This document shows, piece after piece, positions 34,756-42,596 of a stretch of 64,000 nucleotides of DNA. Origin of the DNA: Antrihabitans stalagmiti (GTDB lineage Bacteria; Actinomycetota; Actinomycetes; Mycobacteriales; Mycobacteriaceae); contig NZ_JAEMNV010000002.1 in NCBI RefSeq assembly GCF_016482825.1, positions 806,001 to 870,000 on the forward strand, written 5' to 3'. Both the position numbers and the translations under genes were made by a program. Position 1 is the stretch's first letter. Every line of letters starts with the position of its first letter. The notes beneath the pieces are model-generated. The model made no database searches, was not told the DNA's origin, and saw only the letters and a program-made list of their open reading frames with translations.

Positions 34756-35187
34756 TCAGCCCACCAATTCGGCGAACTTCTCCAGCGACTTCTCGAGATC
34801 TGCCTTCGCGTTCTTCGCGACCGCCTTGCCGATCGGTCCGACGATCATCGCGCCGGTGAAGCTCGCGTCGACCGTGGCGATCGACCCGGCGCCATCGGAC
34901 TGTACGGACAGTACGAATTCGATTGTCACACCAGCCATTCCGGTACCGGTGATCTTGACGAGCTTCGGCACCTCGACCTCGGCTACGGTCCACTCGATCT
35001 TGTTCGCCATACCCATCACCGCAACGACCTCGGTGAACTTGGAGCCGAGCGTGATTTCGGTCGGGAGGTCACTGCGCCAGCCCTGGTGAATGGTGAGCCA
35101 CTCCTCCCAGCGAGCAAGGTCGGACAGTGCGTCCCAAGTCTTTTCGGGTGCGCCGGGAAGGTTTGCGGAGACGGAAACGGATGCCAT
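34756..35187 (-). CDS. SRPBCC (START-like) family protein
   Basis: A 143-residue START/Bet v1-like fold protein: PGAPEKTWDALSDLARWEEW at the start and a long C-terminal helix KNAKADLEKSLEKFAEL. It resembles the Rv0910-type group, in which some members are annotated as toxin-antitoxin components. Here it lies between thiolase and hydratase genes, so lipid or acyl-CoA ligand binding is more likely. No toxin-like partner is present. Confidence 0.85.
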   Translation of the reverse strand: MASVSVSANLPGAPEKTWDALSDLARWEEWLTIHQGWRSDLPTEITLGSKFTEVVAVMGMANKIEWTVAEVEVPKLVKITGTGMAGVTIEFVLSVQSDGAGSIATVDASFTGAMIVGPIGKAVAKNAKADLEKSLEKFAELVG

Positions 35188-35230
35188 TGGTAGAACTCCT
35201 TGTTTGCGCGGGGGAATCGGATTGTTGGGG

Positions 35231-36430
35231 TCAGCGTTCGGCCGGGCGGTACGCGGTCACGACGACCGCTCCGCCGAGCCCGATATTGTGTTGCAGCGCA
35301 ACCTTTGCGCCGTCGACCTGACGCTTGTCAGCGGTGCCACGCAACTGCCAGGTCAGCTCGCTGCATTGCGCAAGACCGGTCGCGCCGAGGGGGTGCCCCT
35401 TCGAGATGAGACCGCCGGACGGGTTGACGACCCAGCGGCCACCGTAGGTGGTGTCGTCGCTGTCGACGAGCTTGCCGCCGTCACCCTCCGGGCACAGGCC
35501 GAGGGCTTCGTAGGTCAACAGTTCGTTGGCGGAGAAGCAGTCGTGCAGTTCGATGACGTCCACATCGGCCGCAGTGATACCCGCCTGCTCGTACACCTTC
35601 GCCGCCGCGGTCCGCGTCATATCCGCACCGACGAGGGTGATGGCGCTCTTGTCGTCGAACGTGGTCTGCAGGTCGGTAACCATTGCCTGGCCGACGATTT
35701 CGACCGCTTGCCGTGCAAGCCCGTGCTTCTCTACGAAGGCCTCGCTAGCGATGATCGCGGCGCCTGAACCGTCGGAGGTAGGCGAGCATTGCAGCTTGGT
35801 CAGCGGTCCGTAGATCTGCTTGGCGCCGAGGATCTCGTCGAGCGTGTACTCGTCCTGGAACTGCGCGTACGGGTTGTTGATCGAATGGCGATGGTTCTTC
35901 ACACCGATCTTGGCGAACTGCTCCGCCGTGGTGCCGTACTTCTCCATGTGCTCCTTGCCTGCGGCGCCGAACATGTAGGGAGCGGGCGGCATTGCGAACT
36001 CTTGCAGTTCGGCAAGCGCGAGGAGGTGGCGCATCATCGGCTGCTCACGGTCGTCGTAGGTCGATCCGAGCGAGCCTTTTTGCATCTTCTCGAAGCCGAG
36101 GGCCAGCGCACAGTCGACCTGGCCACTCTTGACGGCCTGGGTTGCGAGGAACAGTGCGGTCGAGCCCGTCGAACAGTTGTTGTTGACGTTGATGATCGGG
36201 ATGCCCGTCATGCCAAGTTCGTAGACCGCGCGCTGACCCGACGTCGATTCCCCGTAGACGTAGCCGACGTAGGCCTGCTCGACCTGGCGGTAGTCGATGC
36301 CCGCATCCTGCAGCGCATTGGTGCCGGCCTCGCGGGCCATGTCGGGGTAGTCCCATTCGCGAGACCCTGGCTTCTCGAACTTCGTCATACCGACGCCGAC
36401 GACAAAAACCCTGTTGCCCGCTGTGGACAT
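35231..36430 (-). CDS. SCP2-type thiolase / lipid-transfer protein
   Basis: A 399-residue thiolase-superfamily protein of the SCP-x/Ltp type. It starts [20 protein letters not shown] at ATG 36428-36430, with GGAG eight bases before; an upstream in-frame ATG at 36460 is less likely. The nucleophilic Cys is in [14 protein letters not shown]; the His residues are in VIELHDCFS and [14 protein letters not shown]. It would cleave 3-ketoacyl-CoA, or act as an Ltp-type aldol lyase in sterol side-chain removal. It is first in the beta-oxidation operon and divergent from a TetR gene with two operators between. Confidence 0.92.
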   Translation of the reverse strand: MSTAGNRVFVVGVGMTKFEKPGSREWDYPDMAREAGTNALQDAGIDYRQVEQAYVGYVYGESTSGQRAVYELGMTGIPIINVNNNCSTGSTALFLATQAVKSGQVDCALALGFEKMQKGSLGSTYDDREQPMMRHLLALAELQEFAMPPAPYMFGAAGKEHMEKYGTTAEQFAKIGVKNHRHSINNPYAQFQDEYTLDEILGAKQIYGPLTKLQCSPTSDGSGAAIIASEAFVEKHGLARQAVEIVGQAMVTDLQTTFDDKSAITLVGADMTRTAAAKVYEQAGITAADVDVIELHDCFSANELLTYEALGLCPEGDGGKLVDSDDTTYGGRWVVNPSGGLISKGHPLGATGLAQCSELTWQLRGTADKRQVDGAKVALQHNIGLGGAVVVTAYRPAER

Positions 36431-36466
36431 TCGCTTCACTCCCATGTGACGTTCGAACACTTACCT

Positions 36467-36506
36467 GCGACACGCTGTCGCGCTCAACTATATGGGACAG
36501 CTTGTC
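36467..36506. promoter_or_regulatory. Two TetR-type operators
   Basis: GCGACAcgcTGTCGC (36467-36481) is a perfect palindrome. GACAgctTGTC (36496-36506) has the same GACA-N3-TGTC core. Their centres are 27 bp apart, in the gap between the thiolase operon and the divergent TetR gene. This is the expected layout for autoregulation plus operon control. Confidence 0.65.
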
Positions 36507-36535
36507 ACAGTCAATACCCCAGTAACATCTGATGA

Positions 36536-37231
36536 ATGTCGAACACAGGAGCGGATGTCGGAACGGAGCCGACCGACGGGCGCTCGACGCGTTGGGACAG
36601 CCACAAAGCTGAACGCCGCGACCTGATCCTCGACGCCGCGATCGGGGCGATCAACGAACTCGGGGCCGACATCGGCGTCAGCGAGATCGCGGGACGCGCT
36701 GACCTTCCCCGATCGGTCGTGTACCGAATCTTCAAGGACCGCAACGATCTCGACGAGCAGTTGCGCGCACGCATCGTCCAGATGCTGATGCGGGACCTCG
36801 CTCCGACCCTCGCGCCGGAGGGAGCCGTCGACGCATCCATCTCGCGGGCCGTCGACACCTACGTCAACTGGATCGTGGCCTATCCCCGCCTGCACGCATT
36901 TCTAGGAAAAGGCTCGCCCAAACATCGGACGAGCGGCTCCCGCGTGGTCACCGGCGCCAAAACAGCGATCGCGGTGCAATTGACCGGCCTGCTGCTTGCG
37001 GTCGCGCGCAAACAGCCGTCGGCCTACCAAATAGCCGAGCCGCTTGCCTTCGGATTGGTCGGACTTGTCGATGCAAGTGTGAACCGCTGGTTGAACAACC
37101 CCAGCTCAGGCGTCACATCCGAGCAGTTGGCCCAATTCCTGAAACGTTCGGTCTGGCACCTTCTCGACGTGAACATGCGCGCTGTAGACATCGTCATCGA
37201 ACCGTCGACGCCCATCGCCGCACTGGTCTGA
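36536..37231 (+). CDS. TetR-family regulator of the beta-oxidation operon
   Basis: A 231-residue TetR regulator. The HTH is LILDAAIGAINELGADIGVS, then EIAGRADLPRSVVYRIFKDR. The C-terminal ligand domain is not one I can assign. It is divergent from the thiolase operon with two GACA-N3-TGTC sites between, and a related ACA-N3-TGT site lies above the next gene, the second AurF paralogue. The ligand is probably an acyl-CoA. Start ATG 36536 could also be a slightly later codon. Confidence 0.88.
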   Translation: MSNTGADVGTEPTDGRSTRWDSHKAERRDLILDAAIGAINELGADIGVSEIAGRADLPRSVVYRIFKDRNDLDEQLRARIVQMLMRDLAPTLAPEGAVDASISRAVDTYVNWIVAYPRLHAFLGKGSPKHRTSGSRVVTGAKTAIAVQLTGLLLAVARKQPSAYQIAEPLAFGLVGLVDASVNRWLNNPSSGVTSEQLAQFLKRSVWHLLDVNMRAVDIVIEPSTPIAALV

Positions 37232-37268
37232 GTTGCACGGGACCTTTCCTCCCACGCAAGTGTCTGGT

Positions 37269-37277
37269 ACATCTTGT
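37269..37277 (+). promoter_or_regulatory. Possible third TetR site above AurF copy 2
   Basis: ACAtctTGT within TGGTACATCTTGTCTCA shares the core of the two operators at 36467-36506 and lies 46 bases above the oxygenase start. The outer bases match only in part. It suggests, but does not prove, shared regulation. Confidence 0.35.
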
Positions 37278-37322
37278 CTCAGTCACTATGAGGTGCAGAG
37301 CCGCACCGCCGAAGGAGTTCGC

Positions 37323-38312
37323 GTGTCTGTCACAACGTCGAAAATTGCTGAGAAGGCTTCCGATGACGACTACTTCGACCAACTGCTGAGACTGTCCGAA
37401 GCCTCGGTCCACAGGCGTTTCGACCCGTTCGTCGACATCGATTGGAACGCACCGGAACACGCCATCGTTCCAGGTGATCGCCGCTGGATACTGCCGGCGA
37501 GCGACATCGTCGGCGGCCATTCCTGGTATCGCTCGCTTCCGCAGGAGCGGCAGATCGAGATCGGCAGGTGGCGAATCGCGAACATCTACAAGGTGGGTCT
37601 GCAGTTCGAGAGCATCCTGATTCGCGGGATGACGCAGTACTCCTTCAAGGTGCCGAACGGATCGCCGGAGTTCCGGTACTGCGTGCACGAGACCGCCGAA
37701 GAATGCAACCACACGATGATGTTCCAGGAGATGATCAACCGCATCGGCCTCGACGTTCCTGGCGTCTCATGGTGGATGCGTGCGATCTCGCCGATCATTC
37801 CGCTCGCAGCCGGGATATCGCCTGCAATCTTCTTCATCGGCATCCTCGCGGGTGAAGAACCCATCGATCACACCCAGAAGGCGATGCTGCGTGGCGACAC
37901 CAGCGGAATCCATCCAATCGCGTTGCGGGTGATGGAGATTCACGTAGCCGAAGAAGCCAGACACATATCTTTCGCGCACCAGTTCCTGCAGCGGCGCATC
38001 GTCGGCATGAACCCGGCCGGTCGCTTCGTCATGTCCCTCGCCTTCCCGATAGCGATGCGCTGGTTGGTCGGCGAGATCATGGTCCCGCCACGCCGCTTCC
38101 AGCAGGAGTTCGACATACCGGATTCGGTTATGGACGACATCTTCTGGAAGAGCCCGGAGTCGTCGAAAATTCTGCGCGACATGTTCAGCGACGTGCGGAT
38201 GCTCGCGCACAACGCGGGAGCGATGAATCCGGTTTCTCGCCTGTTCTGGAAGGCATTTCGCATCGACGGCAGTCGCTCCAGATTCCGCAGCGAGCCCGCT
38301 CGGGGACACTAG
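37323..38312 (+). CDS. AurF-like non-heme diiron oxygenase (copy 2)
   Basis: A 329-residue paralogue of the 24.6-kb gene, clearly similar throughout: SVHRRFDPFVDIDWNAPEH against SVHKHFDPYVDIDWDSPEF. The ligand set E96, E127, H130, E179, H207, E211, H214 is intact. GTG 37323 (VSVTTSKIAE) has AAGGAG six bases before it. Unlike copy 1, it has no reductase beside it and must borrow electrons. It sits between the TetR gene and a perfect terminator. Role unknown; co-regulation with the beta-oxidation operon is possible. Confidence 0.88.
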   Translation: MSVTTSKIAEKASDDDYFDQLLRLSEASVHRRFDPFVDIDWNAPEHAIVPGDRRWILPASDIVGGHSWYRSLPQERQIEIGRWRIANIYKVGLQFESILIRGMTQYSFKVPNGSPEFRYCVHETAEECNHTMMFQEMINRIGLDVPGVSWWMRAISPIIPLAAGISPAIFFIGILAGEEPIDHTQKAMLRGDTSGIHPIALRVMEIHVAEEARHISFAHQFLQRRIVGMNPAGRFVMSLAFPIAMRWLVGEIMVPPRRFQQEFDIPDSVMDDIFWKSPESSKILRDMFSDVRMLAHNAGAMNPVSRLFWKAFRIDGSRSRFRSEPARGH

Positions 38313-39205
38313 GGCACTGCGCGCCTCGTGAGTCTTTTCGGAGGTTCTGACCTCCGAAAAGACTCACGAGCAGCTTGCTGCAAGAGGTCGAGCGCGAAGT
38401 TCGCGTACTCGGTCGCAATTTCCTCGGGCGACGATGGACCGTCCATTCGGAACCATTGGCACAGCGATGTACACATCGTTGCGATCGCTCGCCCGGCATT
38501 GCGCGCATGGGCTGTCCGCAGGTGCCCCTCGGCTACCGCAGCGTCGATCTGCTCGTCGAGAACGTACTGTATGGCGTTGCGCGACTCGGTAATTCGAATT
38601 CGATCGGCGCCGACGAGCGACCGCATCTCGCTTGCCCCGATGAATGCCAGCTCGCGACGATGGGTGTGATAGAGCGCGAGCGCCTCGACGATCGACGCTA
38701 TCCGCTCGACGCTCGTCTCCCCTTCGTCCCGCGCAGCCGTTACCCGCCAATGCAATTCGTCCATCGTGATGTCGAAAAGCCGAACAAGAAGATCCTGCTT
38801 GTCGCGGTAATGGTGATACACCCCAGGCACACTCATGCCTGCCCGCTCGGCAAGGCCGCGCATTGTTGCGCCGTGATATCCCGTTTCGACAAAACACGCG
38901 ACGGCAGCCGCAAGGACCGGGTCGATGGTCAACTCGGGAAAGCTGCGCCAATCGCCCTGCGCAGGCGGTGTTTCGAGAGCACCTGGCTGCGGCACTCGCG
39001 CGCGTTGCACAGGTGGATCCAGTAAGAGCGTCGCATCCGTCCCCAGTGCATCGGCCAACGCCCGCAACCGGTCGACCGAAACACCTGTCCGCCCGTTCTC
39101 GATCGCGCTGATGGTTGCCGCGCTGACACCGACCCGACGCGCGACCTCACGCATCGACAAACCGGCCTCGGTTCGCGCGGCCCGCACCCTCTCGTTGACC
39201 GACAT
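38309..39205 (-). CDS. XRE-TetR two-HTH regulator
   Basis: A 298-residue regulator joining two DNA-binding domains. Residues 1-58 are an XRE/Cro-type HTH (VRAARTEAGLSMREVARRVG, VSAATISAIENGRTG). From about 85 a TetR-type domain follows (LAAAVACFVETGYHGATMRG, LAERAGMSVPGVYHHYRDKQ), then a TetR C-terminal domain. The usual TetR architecture has only one HTH. The last 15-20 residues (ESFRRSEPPKRLTRRAVP) are encoded by the terminator hairpin shared with the convergent oxygenase, so the natural end may have been shorter. It is divergent from the acyl-CoA dehydrogenase-kinase operon, its likely target. Confidence 0.88.
   Translation of the reverse strand: MSVNERVRAARTEAGLSMREVARRVGVSAATISAIENGRTGVSVDRLRALADALGTDATLLLDPPVQRARVPQPGALETPPAQGDWRSFPELTIDPVLAAAVACFVETGYHGATMRGLAERAGMSVPGVYHHYRDKQDLLVRLFDITMDELHWRVTAARDEGETSVERIASIVEALALYHTHRRELAFIGASEMRSLVGADRIRITESRNAIQYVLDEQIDAAVAEGHLRTAHARNAGRAIATMCTSLCQWFRMDGPSSPEEIATEYANFALDLLQQAARESFRRSEPPKRLTRRAVP
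38325..38370. terminator. Perfect 21-bp bidirectional terminator
   Basis: Arms 38325-38345 and 38350-38370 are exact reverse complements with a four-base loop TCTG. The T/A runs in the arms (TTTT and AAAA) allow termination both ways. It follows the AurF stop by 12 bases and overlaps the 3' end of the regulator gene. The left arm is identical to that at 11470-11490. Confidence 0.85.
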
Positions 39206-39267
39206 TCGACACCGCCCATTCCGTTCCCTTGTTCAGCTTATCTGAACACAGCGAACACCACGCACGG

Positions 39268-39298
39268 TGCAATTGCAAGCCTGTTGACCATTCTCAAC
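39268..39298. promoter_or_regulatory. Palindromes in the XRE-TetR / acyl-CoA dehydrogenase gap
   Basis: TGCAATTGCA (39268-39277) is a perfect 10-bp palindrome. GTTGA (39283-39287) and TCAAC (39294-39298) form a 5-6-5 inverted repeat. Either may be an operator for the divergent two-HTH regulator. Confidence 0.4.
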
Positions 39299-39362
39299 GA
39301 CATATGCAACAGTGGGAGGACCGAACGATCGTTCTGCTCAGCCACTCGAAACAGGAGCTTCC

Positions 39363-40571
39363 GTGCCGATCGACTTGACCTATTCCTCGGACGTGACGGA
39401 CCTGATCGAACGGACGCGGACGTTCGTCCGCGACGTAGTCCTTCCCATCGAGGACGCGCACGGCGGCGATATCTCAGCCGCGGGCGGCGACACGTTGCGA
39501 ACCGAACTGCAGAGCGCGGCGAAGGACGCGGGCGTCTTCGCACCGCATGCTCCGATCGAATACGGCGGGCTCGGCCTCAACATGTCCGATCGTGCGCCGG
39601 TGTTCGAAGAGGCCGGCTACTCGCTGTTCGGACCTGTCGCGCTCAATATCGCGGCGCCCGACGAAGGCAACGTACACATGCTCGCCCACATAGCCAGCGC
39701 CGAACAGAAGCAGCAGTATCTCGCGCCCCTTGCCCACGGCGACGTCCGATCGGCATTCGCAATGACCGAACCGGCACCTGGCGCAGGCTCCGATCCAACC
39801 GCATTGACCACGCGCGCAACGAAGTCCGATGGCGGCTGGCTGATCGACGGACAGAAGCACTTCATCACGGGAGCGGACGGCGCGGGCTTCTTCATCATCA
39901 TGGCTCGCACGTCCGGCGAACCTGGCCAGCGCGGCGGGGCAACGATGTTCCTGGCGCCCGCCGACTCCGACGGCCTGCACGTCGGACGGCACATCGGGAC
40001 CCTCGACAAAGCCATGATCGGCGGTCACTGCGAGGTGCGGTTCGACAAGCTCTTCGTCCCCGATTCCGCAGTTCTCGGTGAACCCGATCGCGGCTTCGAA
40101 TACGCCCAGGTTCGGCTCGGGCCGGCTCGGATGACTCACGTGATGCGCTGGCTCGGCGCGGCACGCCGCGGACACGACATCGCGGTCGCTCACGTTGCGC
40201 GACGCGAAGGTTTCGGATCGAAGCTCGGCGATCTCGGCATGATTCAGAAGATGGTGGCCGACAACGAGATCGACATTGCCGCATCGCGGGCACTGCTGGT
40301 GCGCGCGTGCTGGGAACTCGATCGGGGCGACCCTGCGTCCAACTCGACATCGATTGCGAAAACGTATGCGGCAGAGGCGATCTTCCGAATCGTCGATCGC
40401 AGCATCCAGATGTGCGGTGGACTCGGCGTCTCCGACGATCTGCCACTCGCCCGGTTGTCTCGCGAGGTGCGCCCGTTCCGGGTCTACGACGGACCCTCGG
40501 AAGTTCATCGCTGGGCGATCGCGAAGCGCGTTGTCGGTGCGGCGAAACGAGCGGCGAAGGAATCCGAATGA
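39363..40571 (+). CDS. Acyl-CoA dehydrogenase-family protein, LvaC/ACAD10-11-like
   Basis: A 402-residue acyl-CoA dehydrogenase-fold protein starting GTG 39363 behind AGGAG. Motifs: EYGGLGLNMSDRAPVFEEAG, FAMTEPAPGAGSDPTALTTR, and the C-terminal IQMCGGLGVSDDLPLARLSR then VYDGPSEVHRWAIAKRV. This C-terminal form (YDGPSEVHRW) is that of ACAD10/11 and LvaC-type proteins. The next gene, overlapping by ATGA, is the APH-like kinase found fused to such dehydrogenases in human ACAD10/11. The pair may therefore convert 4-hydroxyacyl-CoA through a 4-phosphoacyl-CoA. That pathway is inferred from the pairing. Confidence 0.9.
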   Translation: MPIDLTYSSDVTDLIERTRTFVRDVVLPIEDAHGGDISAAGGDTLRTELQSAAKDAGVFAPHAPIEYGGLGLNMSDRAPVFEEAGYSLFGPVALNIAAPDEGNVHMLAHIASAEQKQQYLAPLAHGDVRSAFAMTEPAPGAGSDPTALTTRATKSDGGWLIDGQKHFITGADGAGFFIIMARTSGEPGQRGGATMFLAPADSDGLHVGRHIGTLDKAMIGGHCEVRFDKLFVPDSAVLGEPDRGFEYAQVRLGPARMTHVMRWLGAARRGHDIAVAHVARREGFGSKLGDLGMIQKMVADNEIDIAASRALLVRACWELDRGDPASNSTSIAKTYAAEAIFRIVDRSIQMCGGLGVSDDLPLARLSREVRPFRVYDGPSEVHRWAIAKRVVGAAKRAAKESE

Positions 40572-41587
40572 CGCTGCCGGGCATGGATATTGCTGCGCTA
40601 CGAAAGTTCCTGCTGAATGCCGGCGTCGACGTCGACGGTGAGCTCAGGGTCGAACTGATCAGCGGCGGACGTTCCAACCTGACGTTCAAGGCGTACGACG
40701 ACGCATCGACGTGGATCGTTCGGCGCCCGCCCACCAGCGGGCTCACCCCGTCGGCGCACGACATGGCACGCGAGTTCAAGGTGACCGTCGGACTGCAGAA
40801 CACCGCAGTCCCCGTTGCCAAAACCGTTGCGTTCGACGCCGACGGCGACGCGCTCGGAGCACCCTTCACTGTCGTCGAGTTCGTTGACGGGTCGGTGATC
40901 AGAGATCAGGACGAGCTTGCGAGGTTGTCCGACGAGGAGGTCACAGCGAGCGCGCACGGGCTTGTCGACGTTCTCGCCGACCTGCACGGTGTCGACTATC
41001 AGGCCGTTGGACTCGGCGATTTCGGGCGACCCGAAGGCTTCCTCGCGCGCCAGGTGACACTGTGGGCCGGCCAGTGGGAGCGGGTCAAGACGAGAGACCT
41101 CGCCGACGTCGAAACGCTGCACGCCGCCCTGTCTGCAGCCCTGCCGACCTCGTCGGCGGCCTCGATCGTCCACGGCGATTTCCGCATCGACAACACGATT
41201 CTCGACACGAAGAACCCAGCCGTCGTCCGCGCGGTTGTCGACTGGGAGATGTCGACTCTCGGCGATCCGCTGTCCGATGTTGCACTGATGTGCGTCTACC
41301 GCGAACCCATCTTCGATCTGGTGCTCGGGATGTCTGCGGCATGGACGAGCACGCGCCTGCCGAGCGCCGACGACCTCGCCCAGCACTACGCCGCTACCTC
41401 TGGTCGTGACCTTGCCTCGTGGAACTTCTACCTCGCGCTGGCGAACTTCAAGCTCGGCATCATCGGCGAGGGCATCACCCATCGCGCTCTGCTCGGTTCC
41501 GACTCCGGAAGTGGCGCAGCACGGGCCGCGGACGCGACGCCGGAGTTTATGTCGGCCGGACTGCGAGCGTTGCGGCGCTCGCGCTGA
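40568..41587 (+). CDS. APH-like kinase, LvaA/ACAD10-11 type
   Basis: A 339-residue aminoglycoside-phosphotransferase-fold kinase. The nucleotide-binding region includes ISGGRSNLTFKAYDD and WIVRRPP; the catalytic loop is VHGDFRIDN (H202, D204, N209) and the metal Asp is in VVDWEMSTLGDP (D225). It is not an antibiotic-resistance enzyme by context: it overlaps the acyl-CoA dehydrogenase stop. In levulinate metabolism LvaA phosphorylates 4-hydroxyvaleryl-CoA, and the dehydrogenase-like LvaC removes the phosphate. The small LvaB partner known from Pseudomonas is not seen here. Confidence 0.9.
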   Translation: MTLPGMDIAALRKFLLNAGVDVDGELRVELISGGRSNLTFKAYDDASTWIVRRPPTSGLTPSAHDMAREFKVTVGLQNTAVPVAKTVAFDADGDALGAPFTVVEFVDGSVIRDQDELARLSDEEVTASAHGLVDVLADLHGVDYQAVGLGDFGRPEGFLARQVTLWAGQWERVKTRDLADVETLHAALSAALPTSSAASIVHGDFRIDNTILDTKNPAVVRAVVDWEMSTLGDPLSDVALMCVYREPIFDLVLGMSAAWTSTRLPSADDLAQHYAATSGRDLASWNFYLALANFKLGIIGEGITHRALLGSDSGSGAARAADATPEFMSAGLRALRRSR

Positions 41588-41951
41588 TTGCGCCGACTTC
41601 GCCTCGACGAGAGTCTTTTGCTTGCCGGATGTTGCCCTGGGTGAACACGAGGTTTCGTGCGACTTTCGCCATCGCGCGGGTCGGTCGGGAGCCTGGCAAC
41701 GGTGCGATCATCTTTGCTGGTCAGCCATATCTGCTCTGCCACTGAGTATTTCGTTCGGAAAACCAAAACACCGTCGACGAACCGCTTCGAATGTGGCGGC
41801 GGACACGGCTCGACCGTGGAACCGATCACATGCTCGAAAGTTGCTAGCACCTGCGCTTGCATTTGCAAGCACGCTCGCTTAACCTCGAAGAAAGGACCTC
41901 CCCGACAACGGCGTCGAGATGCACGTAACACCACAGAAGAGGAGAACGCAG
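41588..41951. other. Intergenic region above hbhA, with palindrome
   Basis: This 364-base gap has no gene I can support. It contains one strong dyad, GCTTGCAttTGCAAGC at 41855-41870, about 80 bases above the HbhA start, flanked by other TTGC/GCAAG motifs. A GAGTCTTTTGCTTGC stretch near 41609 may be a decayed terminator. The hbhA promoter should lie here. Confidence 0.5.
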
Positions 41952-42524
41952 ATGACTGCGCCTACCGAAGAGAAGATCACCCCGGCAGTCACGAAGCCGC
42001 TCTACGCGACCGTCGGTGTCACCGATGTTGCCGCGCAGACCGTCTCCGACGTCGTGTCGAAGCTCCGTCAGCGCACCGAGAACCCGGACCTGTCCGGCGT
42101 GATCGACGACGCCCGTGACCGTATCGCCAGCCTCCGCTCCGAGCTCCCGGCCGACCTGACCGAGCTGCGCGAGAAGCTGCCGGCAGACCTCGCAGAACTC
42201 CGCGAGAAGCTCACCATCGAAGACCTGCGCAAGTTCGCCGACGACTACCGTCAGTCGACGATCGACCTCTACACCGATCTCGCAGAGCGTGGCGAGGCCA
42301 CCGTCGATCGTCTCCGCAACGGTTCGGTCGTCGAGCGTGGCCTCGAGCGCGCCGAAGACCTGTACGGCGACGCGTTCTCGCTGACCTCCGAGGCACTCGG
42401 CAAGGTTTCCGAGGGCACCCGCACCGTTGGCGAGCAGGCCGCAAAGTACGCGGCACTCGCCGCCGACAAGGTCGACGAGGCCAAGGCAACCATCGCCAAG
42501 AAGGCACCTGCCAAGACCGTCTGA
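41952..42524 (+). CDS. hbhA: Heparin-binding hemagglutinin-like protein
   Basis: A 190-residue HbhA homologue. It is mostly coiled coil and helical (DDARDRIASLRSELPADLTE and on), with a short N-terminal segment and a Lys/Ala/Pro tail (ATIAKKAPAKTV). A 12-residue unit, LPADLTELREK then LPADLAELREK, is repeated in tandem at about 67-90. In mycobacteria the Lys-rich tail binds heparan sulfate and the protein also binds lipid inclusions; here the tail has few lysines, so a lipid-droplet or envelope role is likelier than adhesion. GAGGAG precedes the ATG. Confidence 0.85.
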   Translation: MTAPTEEKITPAVTKPLYATVGVTDVAAQTVSDVVSKLRQRTENPDLSGVIDDARDRIASLRSELPADLTELREKLPADLAELREKLTIEDLRKFADDYRQSTIDLYTDLAERGEATVDRLRNGSVVERGLERAEDLYGDAFSLTSEALGKVSEGTRTVGEQAAKYAALAADKVDEAKATIAKKAPAKTV

Positions 42525-42559
42525 TCCACGACGTCTGATCCAAGCCGTCAGCTAGCTCT

Positions 42560-42596
42560 CACGAGCCGTCACGCACTAGGTGCGTGGCGGCTCGTG
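42560..42596. terminator. Bidirectional terminator between hbhA and acyl-CoA synthetase
   Basis: Arms 42560-42576 and 42580-42596 (CACGAGCCGTCACGCAC and GTGCGTGGCGGCTCGTG) pair over 17 bp with one G-T wobble around a three-base loop. It lies 35 bases after the hbhA stop and overlaps the last codons of the convergent synthetase. Confidence 0.8.

Noticed and set aside
34756-35187. Antitoxin of a toxin-antitoxin system
   Set aside because: No toxin-like gene adjoins it, and it is embedded in a lipid operon.
40568-41587. Aminoglycoside resistance gene
   Set aside because: The APH fold is shared, but the overlap with an acyl-CoA dehydrogenase and the LvaA/ACAD-like context argue for an acyl-CoA kinase.
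41657-42118. Plus-strand ORF crossing the hbhA start
   Set aside because: It runs out of frame through the ribosome-binding site and N-terminus of HbhA, with Arg/Ser-rich content and no start signal.
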